DNA of 64,000 nt from Cyanobacteria bacterium SZAS LIN-3 (GTDB lineage: Bacteria; Cyanobacteriota; Vampirovibrionia; Obscuribacterales; Obscuribacteraceae): contig JAFEAV010000010.1 of the NCBI GenBank assembly GCA_018266215.1, forward strand, positions 57,809-121,808, given 5' to 3'. The notes beneath the pieces are model-generated. The model did no database searches. It was not told the DNA's origin and saw only the letters and a program-made list of their open reading frames with translations. Shown here one piece after another: positions 50,445 to 58,847 of this stretch; position 1 is the stretch's first letter, and each line of letters opens with the position of its first letter. A program made the translations under genes and the position numbers.

Positions 50445-52673
50445 CTATTTTCTCCTACCGGGATCGGTCATTATTATCTTATGCCGATACGGCTTGAGCA
50501 AGAGCCTGGCATCCAGAGCGTTATCGTCTTTAGCAGCCGGACTTTTTGAGTCGACGCCTTCACCAAGCATAACCGAAGACAGACCCTGGTGATCACCGGG
50601 CCTGCCGGCTTTGCCGCGAGCCAGCGCAATGGGCGGCAAATAAGAGGGACGGAAAGCATCTCCGCTGCTTATCATCAGCGCACCGGGCGGCAATTGTCCA
50701 AAGGCCGGCTTCAAATCAACCGGTCCGGAAGTATCATTGACGATCAGTTTGTAAGTGCGACCGTTTGCCTCTTCTACGTTTAAACCAATAATGCCGGTGA
50801 GATCGGTAATGCGACTTATCGCTCGAGCGGGGGCGAACCTGCTGGGATGCACCTCACAAACAAAATAATGACCGGTGCCAAGCGGATACATGCGTACACT
50901 GGGCGCCGTGCTGGAAAGCACCAGGCGTCCGCTCTTGCGAGCGCTGTCGTTAAAAGTATTGTTGTAGGTGGTGGCGATATGATCAAAATCGTGCTCGATG
51001 ATGCGCGCCGTCAGTGCGCCATAAGTAAATGTATTGCCGTCCTGTGCAAACTCTTTAGCCACACCCCAATCAGCACAACCGCTGACAAAACGCAACACAC
51101 CATTAATGGAACAGCCAAGCTGGTCGGAAAGAGCATGGATACTGAGCAGGCCCACCATCCTCTCATGGGTCAAAAGCCAGGCCTCGGAGACAAACCATTC
51201 GGAAGCCGTATGCTGATAGGCGGAAATGCGATGGTGCGAAGTGACGGCGGCAATTTTTGAGTTGGCGGTCGTGGAGACAGTCTCACGTTGCACGAGATAG
51301 ACAAGATCGGCGGGCGTCGAGCGATTGTAGTCCACGCGGCGATTAGTGGTCACCTCAACGGCGGCACCGGCCAGGGCCGAGTCAATCAAATAGCCGCCGG
51401 CTTCGGCCGGCAATTTGTCCGGCTCAGCTGTCACCATGCAGCCGACAAAGGTAGATTTACCCCTGGTGCTGGCCAGGGTGGTGCGGCCGGTGGCGGCAAA
51501 ACTGTAATTGCCGTTGCGTCCGCGCGGCCCTTTAATATTTTGATCGTAAAAAAGAAAGTTCTCAGGCAGGCTGTCGGCTTTGACGCCATCCTTATAGAAG
51601 GATGCAAGGAAAAGACTGGCCGGTGTCGGGAAATTTTTCAAATGCCCGGCGTTGAAAGTATTGCCGGTCAGACCGACAATAATCACCGCCGCCTCGACGT
51701 TTGTACTGCGGTCCCAGAGCTGCTTCCAGGAGGGCGCCGTGTAATACTCGGCCGCACCACCGGGACCGGCGCTCACCGGGACGTACCACTGGGTAGCTGC
51801 AACCAGGTCATGGACAGCCTTTTCCCCGGTGACTTGCCAGAGCCGGGCCAGGGTCGTGACATAAACCGAATGATAAGCGAAGCAGTCGTTTTGCTCATCG
51901 CAATAATTGACTCCACCATCGGGCTGAGTCAGCTTCTCCAGCAGATGCAGCGAGGTGGAGAGCAGGGATCTGTACTTGGGCAGGGTCAGGACAGTGCCAC
52001 TATATATAATGGCAGCCAATAAACGCACATCGGTGCTGGGCCAGAGTTTTGTCGGCAGACCGAGATTGATGCGCTCGGAGTAAAGCGCATGAATCTTTTC
52101 CATGACCGTGGCCAGGGTAGACTGCCATTCTTCCATTCGGGCGGTGTTGACGCTGCCGGGCATGAGCTCGGTCAGCATCAGCAATATTTCGGCCATCTGA
52201 GCAACGTAGCCATATTCATCACCGTTGCGCACTGCAGCGGCATAGGCAAAAATACAGTCACAGCGCGCGATGATGGCCTTGAGGCAGTCGCCGCGCCCCT
52301 TCAGATCACTGTCCTCATAATTGTATGCACGGATAAGCTCCAGGGTCTCGGCCGCAGCAGCTCCCACATCAAAGGCTGATGTGCTGCGGGAAAATCCGGG
52401 GAAAGCTCGGGATTTCTCGGCATCCAGCAGGGCAGTCATTTTGGCCATGGCCGCTTGAGCGTAAGGATTGGTGCCAAAGTCGGGGATGGGCGGCAGCAAT
52501 GCCGCACGGGCAAAGCGCGCCTGGGCCGGCTGTTGCCAGCCGGAGAGCAGGGTGGCCGGCAATAAGGCCGAGGCGAGAAGACCGGCCGAGGTGGCGAGAA
52601 AATCGCGGCGGCTGCTGGTCGGAGTTTCGCTGGGCATGGATGGGGTGGAGAAAATTTCCGGAGGCTCTGACAT
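50445..52673 (-). CDS. Tat-exported protein, possible alpha/alpha-toroid polysaccharide lyase-like
   Basis: 742 residues from ATG 52673. Residues 22-46 are a Tat signal (SRRDFLATSAGLLASALLP). The first ~400 mature residues are helical and read like an alpha/alpha toroid (QPDGGVNYCDEQNDCFAYHSVYVTTLARLW), followed by a beta-rich half from ~400 with segments such as SKIAAVTSHHRISAYQH. That architecture occurs in polysaccharide lyase families 8, 15 and 21, but I could not align the catalytic residues, so function is open. A GATAAT box ends exactly six bases before the ATG; a TTG at 52721 is the alternative start. It is directly followed by the transglutaminase gene. Confidence 0.65.
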   Translation of the reverse strand: MSEPPEIFSTPSMPSETPTSSRRDFLATSAGLLASALLPATLLSGWQQPAQARFARAALLPPIPDFGTNPYAQAAMAKMTALLDAEKSRAFPGFSRSTSAFDVGAAAAETLELIRAYNYEDSDLKGRGDCLKAIIARCDCIFAYAAAVRNGDEYGYVAQMAEILLMLTELMPGSVNTARMEEWQSTLATVMEKIHALYSERINLGLPTKLWPSTDVRLLAAIIYSGTVLTLPKYRSLLSTSLHLLEKLTQPDGGVNYCDEQNDCFAYHSVYVTTLARLWQVTGEKAVHDLVAATQWYVPVSAGPGGAAEYYTAPSWKQLWDRSTNVEAAVIIVGLTGNTFNAGHLKNFPTPASLFLASFYKDGVKADSLPENFLFYDQNIKGPRGRNGNYSFAATGRTTLASTRGKSTFVGCMVTAEPDKLPAEAGGYLIDSALAGAAVEVTTNRRVDYNRSTPADLVYLVQRETVSTTANSKIAAVTSHHRISAYQHTASEWFVSEAWLLTHERMVGLLSIHALSDQLGCSINGVLRFVSGCADWGVAKEFAQDGNTFTYGALTARIIEHDFDHIATTYNNTFNDSARKSGRLVLSSTAPSVRMYPLGTGHYFVCEVHPSRFAPARAISRITDLTGIIGLNVEEANGRTYKLIVNDTSGPVDLKPAFGQLPPGALMISSGDAFRPSYLPPIALARGKAGRPGDHQGLSSVMLGEGVDSKSPAAKDDNALDARLLLKPYRHKIIMTDPGRRK

Positions 52674-52854
52674 CAATCTATTATCCAATCTTTTGCCTGT
52701 GATTTCCCTGTCGGCTGCCAAGGGAACGGCAGGAACAGAAATACACTATAAGCATTAGTAACAACAGGCAAAAAGGGGAAGACCAGAAGAGTAAGGTCCA
52801 AAGACCTTGCTCAACTGGCTCCCCTTGAAAGCAACTCCTTGCTTTTCCCCGGGC

Positions 52855-53430
52855 TTACTTACCCTGGCCCGTCTTGATTATGTGAGCAGCCGCTTCCTTG
52901 AGGGAAGGGAAAACCAGCGTACCGGCCGGGCACTTGTCCTTCTGCTCCGGCTCGAAACCGGAAAGGACGAAGAGCGGCGCCACACCTGCATCGATACCGG
53001 CAAGGACATCAGTCGCCATATCGCCGACCATAAAGGAGCGGCTCATGTCGACATCGAATTCCTTCCCGGCCTCGGTAAGCATGCCCCCTTTGGGCTTGCG
53101 GCAGGTGCAAACGATCTTCTTGGCGTGCGGGCAAATCTTAATGAAATCCGGCTGGGCCTTGGCACCCAGCTGTCGCGAAAGTTCAGCGTGGATTTCAGCA
53201 AGCTTCTCGCGATTGAGCGGTCGCTGCTTCCAGACGACGTTTCCGTCGAAGTCTTCGGAGAGACCGCCCTGATTGGTACAGATACCAACCAGATAACCGG
53301 CCTTCTTCAAAGACGCGATTGCCCTGGCCGCGCCCGGAATGAGCTTGAGGTCAGAGGCACTGTTGATCAGACCGCCGGTGTTGATCACACCATCACGGTC
53401 TAGAAATACGCATGCGCGTTTCTGGGTCAT
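52855..53430 (-). CDS. gmhB: Histidinol-phosphatase-type HAD phosphatase, GmhB-like
   Basis: 191 residues. HAD motif I is ACVFLDRDGVIN, motif II is VGICTNQGG, and motif IV is FMVGDMATDVLAG. A zinc-binding CPHAKKIVCTCRKPKGGM is typical of the HAD-IIIA branch, D-glycero-manno-heptose 1,7-bisphosphate phosphatase. That enzyme feeds ADP-heptose or GDP-heptose synthesis for the outer envelope. Substrate anomer cannot be read. It has biased codons and is the first gene after the terminator of the beta-oxidation operon. Confidence 0.85.
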   Translation of the reverse strand: MTQKRACVFLDRDGVINTGGLINSASDLKLIPGAARAIASLKKAGYLVGICTNQGGLSEDFDGNVVWKQRPLNREKLAEIHAELSRQLGAKAQPDFIKICPHAKKIVCTCRKPKGGMLTEAGKEFDVDMSRSFMVGDMATDVLAGIDAGVAPLFVLSGFEPEQKDKCPAGTLVFPSLKEAAAHIIKTGQGK

Positions 53431-53467
53431 GAATTTTTCTTCTTATGGGAACAGGCACAACAACGAA

Positions 53468-53501
53468 GGGAGCGCACTTCACTTGTGATGAAGGCGCTCC
53501 C
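53468..53501 (-). terminator. Rho-independent terminator of the fad operon
   Basis: On the minus strand GGGAGCGC (53501-53494) pairs with GCGCTCCC (53475-53468), with CTTC/GAAG pairing inside; a T-rich tail (TTCGTTGTTG) follows. Confidence 0.75.
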
Positions 53502-53535
53502 CCCAATTGTTTATGCTCGGAACAACGACCAATGC

Positions 53536-55656
53536 TTAGCTGTAGAAAGCTTCGCCCTTGGCCGCCTTGTCGATGATCAGCTGAGCGGGCTTGTAGTTGT
53601 CGCCATTGACCTTGCTCATGTGCTCCAGGCGCTGATGCAGGGTCTTGATGCCGATCGAATCAGCATAGCCCAGCACACCGCCGAGGAACGGAGCGAAGCC
53701 CGTGCCGAAAATCATGGCCAGGTCGAGCTGCGACGGGTCGGTGATGATGCCTTCCTGCAGGCAGAGAGCGGCCTCGTTCACCATGGGCAGGAAGAGCCTG
53801 TCCTGGATGGCGTTGACCGTCATCGAGCGAGCAGGGGCCTTGATCGCCGCCTGAATGTCGGGGTTGAAACCGGCGCGCTTGCCCTTCTCATCGTAGAGGT
53901 ACATGCCCTTGCCGCCCTTCTTACCCAGCAGCTTGAGCTGCTGAATGGTCGAGACGATGGCCGGGGGAGCGAGACGCTCACCGAGCGCGGCGTGCATGAC
54001 GTTGATGACGTGGGTGACGATGTCCAGACCGACTTCATCCAGCAGCGCGATGGGACCCATCGGCATGCCGAACTTCGTCGCAGCCTTGTCGATCTCCTCG
54101 GCCGGCACGCCCGCTTCCAGAAGCAGAATCGCTTCCTTCATGTAGGGAGCCAGCACGCGGTTGACGACGAAGCCGGGGCCGTCATTGGTAACGACCGTGG
54201 TCTTGCCCACCTTCATGCCGAAAGCCTTGGCCAGAGCCAGGGTCTCGTTGGAGGTGGTGTCGGCGGCGACGACCTCAACCAGCTTCATCTTGTGGACGGG
54301 GTTGAAGAAGTGCAGACCGACGACGTTGGCCGGATTCTTGGCGGCCTTGGCCATCTCATCCACAGAAAGGGACGAGGTGTTGGAGGCGAAGACGAACGGC
54401 TTGGCGATCACCTTCTCGAGCTCGGCGATGACGGCCTTCTTGACCGCCATCTTCTCGACCACGGCTTCGATCACCAGATCGCAGTCGGCCATGTCACCGT
54501 AGTTGATGGTGGCCGTGATGGCGCCGAACTTCATGTCGGCTTCGGCCTGGCTCATCTTGCGCTTCTGCACGAGACCATCGAAGAGAGCCTTGATGTTGGC
54601 CATGCCCTTGTCCAGAGCACCCTGCTCCACGTCCTTGAGCACGACCTTGTAGCCGGCATAAGCCGCGGCCTGGGCGATGCCACCGCCCATGACACCAGCG
54701 CCGAGCACACCGACGGTCTTGACGTCGATGGAGGGCTTGACGCCTTCGGGCATCTTCTTGGACTCTGTGTCGGCGAAGAAAATGCCGACCAGCGCTCGCG
54801 AAACGGGCGTCACTGCCAGCTTGGCGAAAGCCTGGGACTCGACTTCGAAAGCCTTGTCCATGGGCATATTCCAGGTGGCGAGGATGACCTTGAGCGCCTC
54901 CAGCGGAGCCGGATACTTGCCCTTGGTGGCAGCCATCACCTGACCGGTGGCCATCTTCTGGAAGATAGCGCGACCCGGCTTGGTCTCAAGCAGCTTCTCG
55001 GTGGTGGCCACCTTGATCGGCTTCTTGAAACGATTGACGCGACCGACGCGGATGATTTCGCTGGCGCGCTTGATCAGATCGGCCGGAGCCGTCGTCTCGT
55101 CGACAAGGCCGAGCTTCCAGGCCTTGTGAGCATCCACCTTGTTACCGGTGGAGATGAGGGTGAAGCCCTGCTGCAGACCGATCAGACGGGGCAGGCGGAT
55201 GGTGCCGCCCCAGCCGGGCAGGAAGCCGAGCTGAGTCTCGGGCAGGCCAAGCTGCGTCTTCGGGCTGGTGGAAGCCAGACGGTACTTGCAGGCGAGCGAA
55301 AGCTCCAGACCACCGCCGAGGCAGGTGCCGTTGATGGCGGCCACGGTCGGGTAGGGCAGCTGGGCGATGCGGTTGAACGCAGCCTTGCCGGCCTTGGAAG
55401 CTTCGTAGATCAGATGCGCCGGCTGCTTCTGCAGCTCGCGAATCTGCTTGACGTCGGCGCCGGCAAAGAAGTTGTCTTCCTTGCCCGACGCGATGATCAG
55501 ACCGTTCAGGTCCTTGCGGGCTTCGAGGCCGTCGAGGGTGGCGGCGAATTCCGCGAAAAAGTCCTCGGACAGAACGTTGAGTTTGCTGTTTGGTGTGTCG
55601 ATGGTGATGAGAGCAATGCCTCCATCCAGCATCGACAGCTTAACGATATTAGCCAT
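53536..55656 (-). CDS. fadJ: Multifunctional enoyl-CoA hydratase / 3-hydroxyacyl-CoA dehydrogenase
   Basis: 706 residues. The crotonase domain (1-~190) has FAGADVKQIREL and GTCLGGGLELSLACKYRLAS, which hold the oxyanion-hole glycine and the catalytic Glu. The dehydrogenase domain starts ~315 with VGVLGAGVMGGGIAQ (NAD loop), followed by KPFVFASNTSSL and FFNPVHKMKLVEV. It catalyses two middle steps of fatty acid beta-oxidation and may carry isomerase activity. It forms an operon with the thiolase (52-bp gap) and has strongly biased, high-expression codons. AGAGGAA lies 4 bp before the ATG. Confidence 0.95.
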   Translation of the reverse strand: MANIVKLSMLDGGIALITIDTPNSKLNVLSEDFFAEFAATLDGLEARKDLNGLIIASGKEDNFFAGADVKQIRELQKQPAHLIYEASKAGKAAFNRIAQLPYPTVAAINGTCLGGGLELSLACKYRLASTSPKTQLGLPETQLGFLPGWGGTIRLPRLIGLQQGFTLISTGNKVDAHKAWKLGLVDETTAPADLIKRASEIIRVGRVNRFKKPIKVATTEKLLETKPGRAIFQKMATGQVMAATKGKYPAPLEALKVILATWNMPMDKAFEVESQAFAKLAVTPVSRALVGIFFADTESKKMPEGVKPSIDVKTVGVLGAGVMGGGIAQAAAYAGYKVVLKDVEQGALDKGMANIKALFDGLVQKRKMSQAEADMKFGAITATINYGDMADCDLVIEAVVEKMAVKKAVIAELEKVIAKPFVFASNTSSLSVDEMAKAAKNPANVVGLHFFNPVHKMKLVEVVAADTTSNETLALAKAFGMKVGKTTVVTNDGPGFVVNRVLAPYMKEAILLLEAGVPAEEIDKAATKFGMPMGPIALLDEVGLDIVTHVINVMHAALGERLAPPAIVSTIQQLKLLGKKGGKGMYLYDEKGKRAGFNPDIQAAIKAPARSMTVNAIQDRLFLPMVNEAALCLQEGIITDPSQLDLAMIFGTGFAPFLGGVLGYADSIGIKTLHQRLEHMSKVNGDNYKPAQLIIDKAAKGEAFYS

Positions 55657-55708
55657 GATATTCCTCTTGGTTTTCGTGGGTTTTTTTAGAAAAAGGACCG
55701 TTCAACCA

Positions 55709-56941
55709 CTAGGCCGTCGGTGCTTCGGCATTGCGGATCAGGGTAGCGATACCCATGCCGCCGCCAATGCACAACGCAGCGATGCCGTAGCGACCGTTGC
55801 GCAGCTTCAGTTCGTGAGCGAGAGTGAGGATGAGACGAGCGCCGGACATGCCGATCGGGTGACCGAGGGCAATGGCGCCGCCGTTGACGTTGACCTTGTC
55901 GCGGTTGAGACCAAGAAGTTTCTCGCAGGCCAGATACTGGGTGGCGAAAGCTTCGTTGAGCTCGATCAGGTCGATGTCGGCGACGGTCAGGTTGTTGCGC
56001 TTGAGCAACGCCTTAATCGCTTCCACCGGACCGATGCCCATCTGCTCGGGAGTGACGCCGACAGAGACGCTGTCGACCAGCTCGGCGAGCGGCTTGGCAT
56101 TGAGCTCGGCAACCTTGTCCTCGGAGGCAAGAATGAGGGCGCAAGCGCCGTCGTTGATGCCCGAGCTGTTGCCGGCGGTGATGACGCGGGTGCCGAGCAC
56201 CGGGCCCAGACCCTTGAGGGCTTCCGCACTGGTCTTGCGCGGATGCTCGTCGCGGCTGAAGAAGCCACGACCGGGTACGGCGATGGGGTCGATTTCGATG
56301 TCGAAACGACCGGACGAAACCGCCTTGTTGGCGAGAGTCTGCGAACGCAGAGCGTACTCGTCAGCCGCCTCACGAGAGATATCGTAAGCGTCCGACAGAC
56401 ACTGGGCAGTGCCGGCCATGTAGATGCTGCGCATGTCCTTGAGCAGCTTGGTCGGCGCCAGGCCGTTGTCGGCGAGGGCAAACGGCGTCGGCCGCGGACC
56501 CATCTTGGCGATCTTCACATGCTTGGCGATGAGGCCGTTCCAGCGCAGGGAGCCGGGCAGCATGTAGGGGATGGTGGACATGGACTCAGCGCCGCCCGCC
56601 AGCATGATGTCAGCATCGCCCAGGGCGATCTGACGCATGGCCAGGGTGACGGCTTCCATGCCGGAACCGCACTGACGCTGGACGGTCATGGCGGGAATAG
56701 AGGCGGGCAAGCCGGCCTCGAGGGCGGCGAAACGCCCCGTGTTCGGGGTGTAGGAACTCTGGTAACCGTGGCCGAGGATGATACCGTCGACCTGGCTGGG
56801 ATTGATGTTGGCGCGGCGGATGGCATTCACCATCACGTGGCCGGCCAACTTGTCCACAGTCACCGACTTGAGGCTCTTACCAAAAGAACCAATCGGCGTG
56901 CGGCTGCCAGAGAGCAGAAAGATTTTCTTACCGGATTTCAT
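55709..56941 (-). CDS. fadA: Acetyl-CoA acyltransferase (thiolase)
   Basis: 410 residues from ATG 56941 (GGAG 6 bp upstream); a longer frame to 56998 has no ribosome site. Catalytic residues: Cys91 (VQRQCGSGMEA), the His of NGGAIALGHPIGMSGAR, and the second Cys in ALCIGGGMG. It performs the last beta-oxidation step, releasing acetyl-CoA. It sits between the patatin lipase and FadJ in one unit. Its codons are strongly biased. Confidence 0.95.
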   Translation of the reverse strand: MKSGKKIFLLSGSRTPIGSFGKSLKSVTVDKLAGHVMVNAIRRANINPSQVDGIILGHGYQSSYTPNTGRFAALEAGLPASIPAMTVQRQCGSGMEAVTLAMRQIALGDADIMLAGGAESMSTIPYMLPGSLRWNGLIAKHVKIAKMGPRPTPFALADNGLAPTKLLKDMRSIYMAGTAQCLSDAYDISREAADEYALRSQTLANKAVSSGRFDIEIDPIAVPGRGFFSRDEHPRKTSAEALKGLGPVLGTRVITAGNSSGINDGACALILASEDKVAELNAKPLAELVDSVSVGVTPEQMGIGPVEAIKALLKRNNLTVADIDLIELNEAFATQYLACEKLLGLNRDKVNVNGGAIALGHPIGMSGARLILTLAHELKLRNGRYGIAALCIGGGMGIATLIRNAEAPTA

Positions 56942-57090
56942 AAGCTTCTCCGTAAATTCTGGAATTATTTTCAAGCACCGGCAGGTGGAAGACAACACTT
57001 TGCCACCACCTGTTCCGGTGCCCGCCTGCCAAGGGCAGGGTTGTTTTGCAAGCGATCTTGCTGTCTGGAGTTAAGTAAAGAAGTTGCGAC

Positions 57091-58200
57091 TTACCAGAGC
57101 CCGTAGGACTTGAGCAGCTCTTCCGTGCGAGCGGTGAGCTCCCCTTCCTTGACGGTCTTCTTGCGGGCCTCACAGTCGGCAACGATCTCCTGGAATTTGG
57201 CACAGATCTCCCTGGAGGCCTTGAGGGCATCTCCTGTGAGCAGATTAGCCTTTTCCAGAGCGATCGCAGCGCCCATGTAACCAGACATAACGGCCTGCCA
57301 CTTCTGATCACGGGTGAGCGTGAACTGCAGCGACTTGAAGTTAGTCACGGTGGGCTCGCAGATGATGTAGCCGTCTTCGGCGTCGAGCGGCTCAGGGTAA
57401 AACTCCGGGATGCAGAGCTTGCCACAGAACCAGCGCCAGAAGATCATGGCTTTGGTCTTCTTGGTTTCGCGCGAACCATCGCTCTCGCCTACGTCGCAGA
57501 CGATGATCTGGCTCGGCTTGGCACCGAAGAAACGCTCCGGGATGCTGACCGGCGTGCGACCCTCGGGGGAGAGGACACCGTCATGCAACCAGAAGTGGTC
57601 CTTGCCAATCTGCACGGGCACAGCATCGATGATGCCGGGCACCGCGCAACTACCGCGCACAGCGATACCCAGGGGACCGGGCTCGCTCATCAGCAGGCGA
57701 TATGAGCCTGTGCGCTTGATGTGATGGATGCCAGTCGAGGTGTAGACGAGTTGACCGTCTTCCACGCCCGCCTGGGTCCAGTAAAGTGAAGGCCAGCCTT
57801 GCGTGCCGGCGGCCGCAACCTGGTCTTCGACATACGTGCCGACCTTTTCGCTGCTGAGAACGCCCTTCTTGGGGCGCGTCTTCTCATAGCGACTCTGCAT
57901 CAGGTAGGCGAACAGAATCTTGAGGATACTGCCGCGCCGGGTGAGGAGACTGGAAAAGTCGACGTCGAGAGCAATTTTGACTGAGGTTCTGGCGTCGTGG
58001 CCGGCGGCGTAAAGAGCGGTCGGCAGAGAGCCGCCACTGATGCCACCAATCGACTTCCAGTTTTTGATTCCAGCGTGATCGCAGAGGAGGATGGTACCGG
58101 CACCGGCCAAAATCGCTCGCGAGCCTCCACTAGAAATAAGCAGGTGTAGATCCGCCTGCTGACTACCGTCAGCCCGCGGATTATTAGTATTTGTACTCAT
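57091..58200 (-). CDS. Patatin-like phospholipase
   Basis: 369 residues. The oxyanion loop is SSGGSRAILAG near 23, the nucleophile motif GGISGGS has Ser55, and the catalytic Asp207 is in LHDGVLS. Patatins hydrolyse fatty acyl esters from phospholipids or storage lipids. As first gene of a thiolase-FadJ operon it probably supplies fatty acids to the pathway. No signal peptide, so it should act in the cytosol. GGAG lies 6 bp before the ATG, and an 11-bp inverted repeat is in its leader (58244-58297). Confidence 0.85.
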   Translation of the reverse strand: MSTNTNNPRADGSQQADLHLLISSGGSRAILAGAGTILLCDHAGIKNWKSIGGISGGSLPTALYAAGHDARTSVKIALDVDFSSLLTRRGSILKILFAYLMQSRYEKTRPKKGVLSSEKVGTYVEDQVAAAGTQGWPSLYWTQAGVEDGQLVYTSTGIHHIKRTGSYRLLMSEPGPLGIAVRGSCAVPGIIDAVPVQIGKDHFWLHDGVLSPEGRTPVSIPERFFGAKPSQIIVCDVGESDGSRETKKTKAMIFWRWFCGKLCIPEFYPEPLDAEDGYIICEPTVTNFKSLQFTLTRDQKWQAVMSGYMGAAIALEKANLLTGDALKASREICAKFQEIVADCEARKKTVKEGELTARTEELLKSYGLW

Positions 58201-58243
58201 GTTAGCTCCGTGAGCTTCAGCCGCCCGAATGAGCAGCGTTACG

Positions 58244-58297
58244 TTCGAACCCCGTAGAAAGACAAAGGCGCAAAAAGGCGACTAAGCGGGGTTCGAA
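58244..58297. repeat. 11-bp perfect inverted repeat in the patatin-operon leader
   Basis: TTCGAACCCCG (58244-58254) and CGGGGTTCGAA (58287-58297) flank 32 bp. It lies 44 bp upstream of the patatin start. As DNA it could be an operator for a fatty-acid-responsive regulator; as RNA a stable leader hairpin. It has no T-run. Confidence 0.6.
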
Positions 58298-58847
58298 ATA
58301 AAAATGGGATTGGAGAAGAAAGGGGTCTTGGGTTTTTTCCCGAGAAAAAGAAATTGGAGTTGCTTAGAGATATTAAGAAGTAGCTGTTAGTCCATACAAC
58401 CGAGATCTGGACCTACCAGGTAAACAAATCATGACAATTGTTTTAATAGAACTTCAAATTGGTCTCTTTACAACATCAACTTTTCTGAAGCTACTGCGGC
58501 TGCGCGAACAATGGCAAAAGGTTGTCATACCGAGTCCGTGCACGTATTGCGCACCTCGTACATCTTGGCTTCCTGGTTATCAAGTTAGCTTTTCTCTCAT
58601 AAGTTCTCGCGAATCTTGAGATCACTATCTCCTCTTGCCTAAGGTCATGGCCTTACTTCCTTTTCTCAACTTTTGAGTATCTCTTCCAAGCAACAACACA
58701 CCGTTCGCTTCTAACGCTCCTGTTCCGCTGACACAACGCCCTCCCTTCGAGGCTTGTCAGTGCATCCGGAGCCGCTCTCAACCCCCAAACCCTCGCGCAG
58801 CTATCTCGCGAGCGTTTTTGACTGCAAACCTGACACTGGAGTTACAC
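58298..58847. other. Divergent upstream region of the fad genes
   Basis: No gene visible; an open frame at 58431-58619 (+) lacks a ribosome site. It holds an overlapping inverted motif CTGG-ACCTA-CCAG (58407-58419) with ACCT-ACC-AGGT (58411-58421) midway between the divergent patatin and acyl-CoA synthetase genes, a plausible shared operator. No clear -35/-10 pair can be assigned on either strand. Confidence 0.35.

Noticed and set aside
53485..57106. Long plus-strand open frames opposite fadJ and the thiolase (over 500 and 700 codons)
   Set aside because: They are mirrored by recognisable enzymes on the minus strand. Biased, GC-rich codons leave the opposite frame open by chance, and their products lack any motif.
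58241..58300. tRNA T-arm or attachment site, from GGTTCGAA
   Set aside because: The motif is one arm of an inverted repeat and no tRNA cloverleaf can be drawn.
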